Shown piece by piece: positions 54,594-64,000 of a stretch of DNA of 64,000 bases. The translations under genes were made by a program, and so were the position numbers. The stretch comes from Bufo bufo (Eukaryota > Chordata > Amphibia > Anura > Bufonidae). The stretch's first letter is position 1, and every line of letters begins with the position of its first letter. The stretch is from the NCBI RefSeq assembly GCF_905171765.1, contig NC_053390.1, forward strand, positions 591,009,793 to 591,073,792, in the 5' to 3' direction. Below the pieces are notes generated by a model. The model was not told the origin of the DNA. It saw only the letters and a program-made list of their open reading frames with translations, and ran no database searches.

Positions 54594-55552
54594 TGTCACG
54601 GCTGAGGATGGGGGAAATCCTCAGCCGTGTGGAGCCCGGTGATGTTACGGCTGCTTGGCCATGAAGACAGGATTAGGGAGCAGGTCACCTCCTAAACGCA
54701 TCCCTAACCTGACCCTGGCTCCTAGCTACATGAGCCAACCTTGATGGTAGGAGGGCCCATGCTCCGGAACCTAAAAGTCCCTGCTAGCCCTCAAGATGAC
54801 CCTCACCTAGGAGCTGAGTAAGACAAGCCCACTCCTCCTAGACACGGAGGAGCAGGAGTCTCAACGGCCAAGCTGCAGGAAAAGGGGAGACATAAACAGC
54901 TCTATGGATATGGCAGGTGAACAAAGAGTTCCACCTACCTGCCACAGCCTTGCTGACTGGATCCCTGTGTTAGCAGGGTGCAGATCACAAACGCATCCCC
55001 ACACAGGGACCCAGATCCATAGCTGCACAAAATCACATATAAAACATCACACGGACATCACACATAACTAGAAATAACTTAAAGCGACATTATGGTTATG
55101 ACCACAGGGGTGGCTCTTACTGGCAGGTAATAAAGACATGAGGCTGCTCTCAGCTAAGCATGGCTGAAGCAACCTGCAGGCCTGCAAAAGCAGTGAGGCT
55201 TTATAGGCCAAGAAGCCACACCCCACAGTCGGACACACCCAGTGCACACACACACTAGGAAGGAGATTAACCCTTCCAACACCAGGGAAGGGAAAACACC
55301 ACTTAAAGGAGACGTGCACACAATAACATAAAAAGGAAGTGCACACATACACACATAACTCAAAACCGCATGCACAACGTAGCGAGCTGCAATGGCACAG
55401 CTCAGCCTGCTACGCTGCCACATACACACTGTTGCCAGCGGCAACCACAGGTGAGGCAAATACCACAGCCCTCACCTGTGATTGAACACCAAAGAAAACC
55501 GCTGACAACCGCATGCGGTTCAGGAGTCACGGTCATAGCCATGGCCGTGACA
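54594..55552 (+). mobile_element. Solo LTR (959 bp)
   Basis: Starts TGTCACGGCTGAGGATGG, ends GCCATGGCCGTGACA, and is flanked by a perfect 5-bp duplication CTATG (54589-54593 and 55553-55557). The TGTCACGG/CCGTGACA ends resemble those of the chromovirus LTR at 28336. No internal region remains, as after LTR-LTR recombination. Confidence 0.9.
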
Positions 55553-55557
55553 CTATG

Positions 55558-56425
55558 GTTTTAATTGATACCATTTTCAGGCAACTTCTTGATACATTTT
55601 TATTACATTTTGGGGGAAGATGAGGTGACCAAAAATGACAATTCGGTCATTATTTTTTATTGTCTTCACTATGGTGGTTATTATTGGGATAATTTATTTC
55701 ACTGCACAGTGACGTAGAATTTGTTTAAAATTTTCCATAACAGAACATGGTAGCGAGGAATGATGAATTAGGGTCGAGTTGGTGGAGCAATTTGCCTGGT
55801 AATACCGTCATACAATTGCAATAACGACGCAGACAAATTTTTTCGCTAAAAGAATGTATTAGCTATATTGAATTTGGGTCGAGTTGGTGGAGTGAATTGT
55901 GTGGTTTATTCCAATAACCAACGACATTCCTCCCTTATGGCAATAGTCAAGCTGCCAGGTTTGATCCATCCAGAAAGTTCGGACCATCTGGTTTTAACCT
56001 AATATCAACTCGTGGGCAACTCTGCTGTGTGAAGAATCAATTTATTTGCACTGCTCACAGGGGGTTAAATAAGACCGCTCTGTAACACTAAATCACAGTA
56101 ACTGTTTTGCTAACAGAAGTAGTTAAATATCAATGTAGACATACCACAAACAGTAGAATGAGACAGGTGTATCGCCCAATTTCTGAATCAAGGCCTAATA
56201 GAATTGCTTATCTATTAATCAATGTAGATACGCCACAAACAGTAGAATGAGAATGGCATATCACCACAATTTGTAAATCAGGGCCTAATAGAATTTCTTA
56301 TCTATTAATCAATGTGGACACACCACAAACAGTAGAATGAGACAGGTATATCACCCAAATTTGTGAATCAGGGCCAATAGAATTGCTTACCTATTAATCA
56401 ATGTGTTTATCTATAAAAGAACAGA
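55558..56425. repeat. Intron with local ~110-120-bp tandem repeats
   Basis: From about 56120 to 56410, three copies of a unit with CCACAAACAGTAGAATGAGA, TATCACC, GGGCCTAATAGAATT and CTATTAATCAATGT. The phrase GGGTCGAGTTGGTGGAG also occurs twice (55769, 55877). Confidence 0.75.
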
Positions 56426-56981
56426 TTAAAGGGGTTGTCCGGGTCCAGAGCTGAACCCCCCTGATATGAGCATCATAGCATTTCATATTCCAATGCTCTC
56501 CTTTGCCCTGCGCTGAATCGCTTAGGGCAAAGGCATTTTTAGGAGATCCGGTGACGTACCGGGCTCTCCATAGGGACTACTAGATACAAGGTCCATGTAT
56601 AAATTTTATTCTATGGATGTGTGAAGTAATGATAGTGAAATATGTGCTGTATCTATTAAACACATTAGAGAACTTATTCAAACAGTAATTTAGAAATATA
56701 AGAATAGGGGAAAAGAAAAATTAAAAACAATAACTTGAGCAGGTCTTATGAACACTCATCAGTTTTATGGTTGGTTATTATCATAGACCAAGTTGTATAG
56801 TATGTTATTCCCATAATTTAGATTGCATAATTAAATGGGTGGGTGGCAAAATTGAAATTTTTTCCTAATTATTAAAAAAAAGTTTTACACTTATGTTTTA
56901 CTTGTATTAATGCAATTACCAAAATATTCAGATCCAGATATTCGAAAAATGTAGAATATTTTCCATGGGACAACCCTTTAA
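56426..56981. mobile_element. T2/Kolobok-type MITE
   Basis: TTAA at 56426-56429 and 56978-56981. Ends TTAAAGGGGTTGTCCGGG and (reverse complement) TTAAAGGGTTGTCCCATGG. Non-coding. Confidence 0.8.
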
Positions 56982-57691
56982 CACTTTATGTGCTCAAACT
57001 ATACAGCATCACTACTGCAAAAAGGTCAAAAGTAACCCATAGCAAGGCAACTCTAAGAGGGATAAGGCTGTTTTTAGCCCTCTGACAAGCTACCAGCCTG
57101 GCGACTTTTGTCTTTAGGGGAAATAAAAATGTTCCACAGATGAAATCTGGCCTGCTAGGCCCCATAGACATTAGATGCCATCTGATTAGAACTAAACCAA
57201 CAGGAGTTTACATGGGAAAATAGAAATGTTATTTTGTGGGATAACATGGCTATCGAATGGCATGACCTATTCCAAGTGAGAGTAGAATCAGAAAAGATAA
57301 AAAAATGCAGTGTGGGTCGTCCATCATGGGTTAAGTTGCTAGCTGTTGTTTTCACATCTCTTTCCCCCTTGGCATAGGAGTATAGTCGTAGTTGGGGTCA
57401 CAGGTAACATCCCACATAGGTTCGGCTCCTGGAGTCAGAGTTTAGGAAATTTGACACTAATATCGTTTGGTGCAGCAAAACAATCAGGTTTACTGACCAA
57501 TTTGCAACTTAAAAATGGGTTCTTCTGTGATAGCAACCATCTGGCTAATTTAGGAGACAAACAATCGTCTCTTTCAGAAAGGCACAGTCCATGAATATCA
57601 TACAGTCCAATTTGTAAGACAGCAGTGATAGTTTTCATGTGGCACAGATGCAAAATGTGTGATTCTTCCCTTGTTTAGGGGTATCTACAGG
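56982..57691. other. Intron, nothing recognised
   Basis: No exon, RNA gene or repeat signature is seen. Confidence 0.45.
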
Positions 57692-57858
57692 CAGGGCTGG
57701 ACTGGCCCATCAGAGTACTAGAGGTTCCTCTGGTGGGCCCAAGCTCTGACAATAATGAAGCCTTAACAAAGCAGGGCCCTAAAGGTCCTGTATACACAGA
57801 GGATGGGCCCTCAGAAACATTTCCTCTGGTGGGCCCAATGGACTTCAGTCCGACGCTG
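57692..57858. mobile_element. 167-bp hAT MITE
   Basis: Termini CAGGGCTGGACTGGCCCA and (reverse complement) CAGCGTCGGACTGAAGTCC. Flanks TCTACAGG and TGTACAGG agree at 7 of 8 positions. CTCTGGTGGGCCCAA occurs twice inside (about 57728 and 57824). Confidence 0.82.
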
Positions 57859-57866
57859 TGTACAGG

Positions 57867-59098
<1,232 letters not shown>

Positions 59099-59197
59099 TA
59101 AGTCCAGTACAGAAAATGTAGTACTTCCTTGACAGACAATATATTTCCAGATGGCAGCAGGAGGTTTTCATGTTTCTGGAATTTGTACGGTAACAAT

Positions 59198-59649
59198 TAG
59201 GGATGAGCGAATCAACTTCGAATGAAGCATCCGAAGTCGGTTCGCATAAAACTTCTTTTGAATAATGTATGGATCAAGCACAGCGTACAGTATTAGACTG
59301 TATTGGCTCCTATTAGCCGAAGTTATAACTTTGCGAAGTCTCGCGAGACTTGGGATAATAACTTCATAGATTGATTTCTACTGTAAAAAAATATTTCCCG
59401 AACTCGGGTTCGGTTCCAAGGTACCACTAGGAACCGAACCTGAGTTCGGGAAATGTTTTTTCACAGTAGAAATCAATTTATGAAGTTATTACCCGAAGTC
59501 TTGCGAGACTTCACAAAGTTATAACTTCGGCTCATAGGAGCCAATAAATTCTAATACTGTACAGAGCGCTCGCTCCATACATTATTCAAACCACGTTTTA
59601 TGCAAATCGACTTCGGACGTTTCATTTGAAGTCTATTAGCTCATTCCTA
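59198..59649. mobile_element. Palindromic hAT MITE
   Basis: Termini TAGGGATGAGCGAATCAACT and (reverse complement) TAGGAATGAGCTAATAGACT. Flanks GTAACAAT and GTAATAAT agree at 7 of 8 positions. Arms meet near 59424 at GGAACCGAACCTGAGTTCGG. It lies about 100 bp past a PRSS12 exon. Confidence 0.87.
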
Positions 59650-59657
59650 GTAATAAT

Positions 59658-60340
59658 CATAAATTACTATACATGTGGAAATAGATTTGTAGAAACCAGT
59701 GTCAATGCAACTGAGACCTTAAAATGCCAAAGCTTATTGTTTAAATCATGTTTTTATGTCTAACATAATGTTAAAGAATTTTTGATAGTTTTTTTTATTT
59801 TCCATGTAAATATTTATATTTAAACTAAAACCATAAAATCCTAAAATTTTCGCACTGGACACTAAGCTTAATAATAGGAGCCACTTCTTGGTCTGTACAG
59901 ATCACTTTACTGCTGTTATCTGCTTATCTGTCATTCTAATCCTGCCTGTAATGATATCCCCTCTATGTATGGATAAGACAGGATACATCATTCACAGTAG
60001 ATGATTTTCAAATCTTATCTATTCTTTCCTTGTACAATGACCTCTGCACGGGACACAGAACATGCCTAGAAAACTCTCCCATAAGGTCCTCTCCTGACCA
60101 TTGTGTCTGTGGCCCATAGGGCTGGCGTAAAGCAATTTTCCTAATGCTTTGTAAATGCTTAGAACAGCTCAGGCAAGATGGCAGTCCCCATAATCATGTT
60201 CAGTAAATAGAATAAAAAATCTGTAATCAGATAATAAAATCAGATTAGAAAAAAAGGATACAATTGTATCAAAACTGATACGTTATCCCACTAGCTTATC
60301 TCACTAACTTAGTTTAATTATGTGCAAAGCTTCTAAAGTT
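59658..60340. other. Intron, nothing recognised
   Basis: AT-rich sequence with no exon or repeat signature. Confidence 0.45.
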
Positions 60341-60342
60341 TA

Positions 60343-60945
60343 AGGCCCCTTTCACACAGACGTCACCGATTTGGTCCGGATGCGCCGTGGGAAACACGCG
60401 CAAGTGTTTTCAGTCAGTTTTGGGTGCGATTGCGTTGCGTTAAGTTTTTTTCCGCGTGAGTGCAAAGCGTTTAAATGCGTTTTGCATGTGTGTGATAAAA
60501 AAACTGAATGTGGTACCCAGACCCGAACCTGGACTTCTTCACTGAAGTTCGTGTTTGGGTTCAGTGTTCTGTAGATTTTATTATTTTCCATTATAACATG
60601 GTTATAATGGAAAATAATAGCATTCTTAATACAGAATGCTAAGTAAAATGTCCTTTGAAGTTAAAAAATAATAAAAAAAATTACTCACCTCATTCACTTG
60701 ATGGCGCAGCCGTTATCGTCTTCCTTCTTCTTCTTGCAGGACCTGCAAAAGGACCTGCACTGACGTCAGCGCAGGTTCTTTTTGCAGGTCCTGCAAGAAG
60801 AAGAAAAAAGTGTTGAGCGCGGTGACGTCAGCGCAGGTCTTTTTGCAGGTCCTGCAAGAAGAAGAAAGAAGACGATAACGGCTGCGCGATCAAGTGAATG
60901 AGGTGAGTAATTTGTTTTATTATTTTTTACTGACAACAAGCAAAG
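60343..60945. mobile_element. Harbinger-like foldback MITE, right part missing
   Basis: Left end AGGCCCCTTTCACACAGACG, then ACCCAGACCCGAACCTGGAC as in 12612-13385. The centre has inverted GATGGCGCAGCCGTTATCG and CGATAACGGCTGCGCGATC around repeated TTTTTGCAGGTCCTGCAAGA. The matching right terminus is not found; a Tc1 begins at 60951. Confidence 0.72.
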
Positions 60946-60950
60946 ATCTA

Positions 60951-62555
60951 CAGTTGCAAGAAAAAGTATGTGAACCCTTTGGAACTATATGGATTTCTGC
61001 ACAAATTGGTCATAAAAGGTGATCTGATCTTCATCTAATTCACAACAATAGACAATCACAGTCTGCTTAAACTAAAAACACAGAAAGAATTAAATGTTAC
61101 CATGTTTTTATTGAACACACCATGTAAATATTCACAGTGCAGGTGGAAAAAGTATGCGAACCCTTGGATTTAATAACTGGTTGAACCTCCTTTGGCAGCA
61201 ATAACTTCAACCAAACGTTTCCTGTAGTTGCAGATCAGACGCGCACAACGGTCAGGAGTAATACTTGACCATTCCTCTTTACAGAACTGTTTCAGTTCAG
61301 CAATATTCTTGGGTTGTCTGGTGTGAATCGCTTTCTTGAGGTCATGCCAAAGCATCTCAATCGGGTTGAGGTCAGGACTCTGACTGGGCCACTCCAGAAG
61401 GCGTATTTTATTCTGTTTAAGCCATTCTGTTGTTGATTTACTTCTATGCTTTGGGTCGTTGTCCTGTTGCAACACCCATTTTCTGTTGAGCTTCAGCTGG
61501 TGGACAGATGGCCTTAAGTTATCCTGCAAAATGTCTTGATAAACTTGGGAATTCATTTTTCCTTCGATGATAGCAATCCGTCCAGGCCCTGATGCAGCAA
61601 AGCAGCCCCTACCACCATACTTCACAGTTGGGATGAGGTTTTGATGTTGGTGTGCTGTGCCTCTTTTTTTCCACACATAGTGTTGTGTGTTTCTTCCAAA
61701 CAACTCAACTTTGGTTTCATCTGTCCACAGAATATTTTGCCAGTACTGCTGTGGAACATCCAGCTGCTCTTGTGCAAACTGTAAACGTGCAGCAATGTTT
61801 TTTTTGGACAGCAGTGGCTTCCTCTGTTGTATCCTCCCATGAAATCCATTCTTGTTTAGTGTTTTACGTATTGTAGATTCGCTAACAGGGATGTTAGCAT
61901 ATGCCAGAGACTTTTGTAAGTCTTTAGCTGACATTCTAGGATTCTTCTTCACCTCATTGAGCAGTCTGCGCTGTGCTCTTGCAGTCATCTTTACAGGATA
62001 GCCACTCCTAGAGAGAGTAGCAGCAGTGCTGAACTTTCTCCATTTATAGACAATTTGTCTTACCGTGGACTGATGAACAGCAGGGCTTTTGGAGATACTT
62101 TTATAACCCTTTCCAGCTTTATGCAAGTCATCAATTCTTAATCGTAGGTCTTCTGAGAGCTCTTTTGTGCGAGGCATCATTCACATCAGGCAATGCTTCT
62201 TGTGAAAAGCAAACCCAGAACTGGTGTGTGTTTTTATAGGGCAGGGCAGCTGTAACCAACACCTCCAATCTCATCTCATTGATTGGACTCCAGTTAGCTG
62301 ACACCTCACTCCAATTAGCTCTTAGAGATGTCATTAGTCTAGGGGTTCACATACTTTTTCCACCTGCACTGTGAATGTTTACACAGTGTGTTCAATAAAA
62401 ACATAGTAACATTTAATTCTTTGTGTGTTATTAGTTTAAGCAGACTGTGATTGTTTATTGTTGTGACTTAGATGAAGATCAGATCACATTTTATGACCAA
62501 TTTGTGCAGAAATCCATATCATTCCAAAGGGTTCACATACTTTTTCTTGCAACTG
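60951..62555 (-). mobile_element. Tc1/mariner element, near intact, IR/DR type
   Basis: Flanked by TA (60949-60950 and 62556-62557). Ends CAGTTGCAAGAAAAAGTATG and its reverse complement. Inner copies GTGGAAAAAGTATGCGAACC (61143) and, inverted, GGTTCACATACTTTTTCCAC (62344) give the outer/inner paired sites typical of IR/DR Tc1 elements. 1605 bp long. Confidence 0.95.
61170..62180 (-). CDS. Tc1 transposase, full-length open frame
   Basis: A 336-residue open frame with a start at 62180 (a second ATG is the next codon) and a C-terminus ending [13 protein letters not shown]. It opens with [20 protein letters not shown], the first paired-like helix-turn-helix, followed by the second domain ([16 protein letters not shown]). 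Catalytic motifs are present: [23 protein letters not shown] and [14 protein letters not shown] (DD34E). The strand before [11 protein letters not shown] is short. Where Tc1 proteins usually have a GGGS-x-M-x-WG stretch, only YGGRG is seen, consistent with a six-codon in-frame deletion. That strand sits in the catalytic core, so the protein may be inactive despite the open frame. Length and motifs otherwise match active Tc1 transposases of about 340 residues. Confidence 0.93.
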   Translation of the reverse strand: MMPRTKELSEDLRLRIDDLHKAGKGYKSISKSPAVHQSTVRQIVYKWRKFSTAATLSRSGYPVKMTARAQRRLLNEVKKNPRMSAKDLQKSLAYANIPVSESTIRKTLNKNGFHGRIQQRKPLLSKKNIAARLQFAQEQLDVPQQYWQNILWTDETKVELFGRNTQHYVWKKRGTAHQHQNLIPTVKYGGRGCFAASGPGRIAIIEGKMNSQVYQDILQDNLRPSVHQLKLNRKWVLQQDNDPKHRSKSTTEWLKQNKIRLLEWPSQSPDLNPIEMLWHDLKKAIHTRQPKNIAELKQFCKEEWSSITPDRCARLICNYRKRLVEVIAAKGGSTSY

Positions 62556-62557
62556 TA

Positions 62558-63665
62558 TATAATTTATTTATTTTTTATAACTTTCTATTTTACAAGAAAT
62601 GATGGAGAAGAACCATTGCTTTGCTACACAGAGAAAGTTTTGACCCCTGAATCATCTTCGCCAGATCAGTTGTGAAGCATTCTGTCAATTACATTGTCAT
62701 GGTCCATTGTGCGTCACTTCAATTATATAGCTATAAAACCAAACTTTTTACATCTTATAAAGTTGTATTCTCTGTTTGTCTCCTAAAAATGTGAATAATG
62801 AAGTGTGAAAATATAGCTTTTCTTCCCACTTCATAGCTGATAGAAAACACAGGCATCAGGGATTTTATTCATAGATGCTTCATACTTAAAGGGAATACAG
62901 CCCTCCCCAGACAGCACTGTGCATTTCAATACTCTTTCCATACACGCACTTTGGGTTATTACTGCAAATAAGCATTGTTAAGTCAGACGTGCACAAAAAT
63001 TTTCTGGACTGCAATCAATTGCTGCAGGATGGAAACTATTTTAATAAAAGGATATCCCCCTCCATCCAACCTTGAGAAGGGTTACTGCAGACTGAAGCTT
63101 GTTTCCTGCGGCCAACAATGTCATTATATGTAACTGAGAGGACGTGAATGGCCTAAATCACATTAAAGGACTGTCTTACAAATTAGAAAAGACCCATTAA
63201 GACGCTAAATATATCAAGATATTTCAGTGCAGCCAGGCATTACGTAAGCTCATACACATTATCTGATGTATTACATCATGTCTGGAGACTGGCTACATGA
63301 TATGACAATATTTAGACAGTTGAAGGCATGAGTGAAATCCGGAGATGATAAGATGTTGACTTGGTAGACACTGAACGCAATAGATGTCAAAGGGCTATTG
63401 TATGGGAAAATGCAATAAATCTTATTCTGCGACGCTACTGGGGTTTACAGAGGCTTCAATAATTTCACTGTGCATATTATTCATTATGAAATGTTACAGT
63501 TTATCCTAATATTTTAATAATAATAAGCATTATTTATACATTTGGCCTATTTATAGTACAACCAAAAGTAGCATCACCATTGATATTTGGCCTCCCATAT
63601 GGATTTATTCTAGCTTTGTGATCTAATGTTATGTCGTTTGTGCTGTGCAAATTCATATACCGTAT
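62558..63665. other. Mostly single-copy intron
   Basis: No PRSS12 exon is seen. Nothing resembling a repeat was recognised; the region has ordinary composition. Confidence 0.5.
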
Positions 63666-63986
63666 TTAACCCCTCCCCGCTCAGTGACATACTATTACCT
63701 CACCGAGTGTAGATAGTTAATGCTCAGTGCTGTAATAGTATGTCATGGTGATGGCACAAGCTCAGGAGCTGGGTCTGCACCATCACTTGCTGTTGGCGGC
63801 TGTGTTATACACCTGGTACTTGGCTGTTCCCGTCGGGATCTGAGAAATTAAAGGAAGAAAGCTCCCTCTGTGCTCTGAAAGACACCCAGTGAATGTTAGC
63901 TAATGGCCTTCTCAAAGCCCCCAGGCCTGCCATGTCCTGTCTGCTGTTACACTCTATTTAGTGTAATGCAGAAGTATTTCAGTGTA
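63666..63986. mobile_element. Left end of a TTAA element (piggyBac-like MITE)
   Basis: TTAACCCCTCCCCGCTCAGT at 63666, followed by GTGACATACTATTAC and, inverted near 63730, GTAATAGTATGTCA. This is the usual start of anuran TTAA MITEs. The right end lies outside the window. Confidence 0.6.
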
Positions 63987-64000
63987 CAGGGAGTGCAGAA
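63987..64000. mobile_element. Terminus of a second Tc1 of the 50018 family, cut by the window
   Basis: After TA at 63985-63986 the window ends with CAGGGAGTGCAGAA, identical to the right-end inverted repeat of the Tc1 at 50018-51575. Confidence 0.75.

Noticed and set aside
62595..62675. Short frame NDGEEPLLCYTEKVLTPESS preceded by a pyrimidine tract and AG, considered as a PRSS12 exon
   Set aside because: It does not resemble the expected second half of the SRCR domain, has no matching donor before its stop, and the AG context is weak.

Overview
This is vertebrate intronic DNA, most likely from an anuran amphibian (frog or toad); the species cannot be read from the window. The only host gene seen is PRSS12 (neurotrypsin), on the + strand. 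One exon at 18931-19127 holds the second half of an SRCR domain. A second at 58956-59097 holds the first half of the next SRCR domain. Splice phases agree, and the exons are separated by an intron of about 39.8 kb. Flanking PRSS12 exons were not found. The anuran assignment rests on the repeats: TTAA-flanked MITEs starting TTAAAGG (T2/Kolobok type), TTAACCnCTT-type TTAA elements, many foldback hAT and Harbinger-like MITEs, and several Tc1 elements. Almost everything else in the window is transposon, much of it nested.

Layout. (1) <1-8700: a hAT element on the minus strand with a broken transposase, tandem repeats at both ends and a captured piece of 18S rRNA, interrupted by a TTAA element (1878-3006) and a second hAT element (3079-5714) that carries a G-rich minisatellite. 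(2) 8.7-18.9 kb: foldback MITEs, a 2-kb palindrome, a decayed Tc1 element and three hAT MITEs. (3) 18.9-19.1 kb: a PRSS12 exon. (4) 19599-34497: one hAT element bounded by ATCTGAAG target duplications and swollen to 14.9 kb. Its insertions are a 7.4-kb hAT element containing an intact Tf1/sushi-like chromovirus, and a TTAA element containing a Harbinger MITE and a Tc1 that itself contains a T2 MITE. (5) 34.9-37.4 kb: a hammerhead-like motif, a T2 MITE, and a large GATA satellite with a solo LTR. (6) 38202-46824: a Tc1 split by a hAT, which holds a TTAA element and a T2 MITE; the T2 MITE is split by a 2.86-kb palindromic insertion. (7) 46.8-64 kb: smaller MITEs, two near-complete Tc1 transposases, a solo LTR, the second PRSS12 exon and apparently single-copy intron.

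The most striking system is the 42859-45716 insertion. It is a near-perfect inverted repeat flanked by a 15-bp target duplication, and each arm encodes a complete hammerhead ribozyme core with a two-base-pair stem III, as in Penelope-like retroelements. The chromovirus at 23556-28871 has a single open gag-pol frame, about 99% identical LTRs and a 10-bp match that suggests self-priming. These elements are parasites of the intron and nothing indicates that they work with PRSS12.
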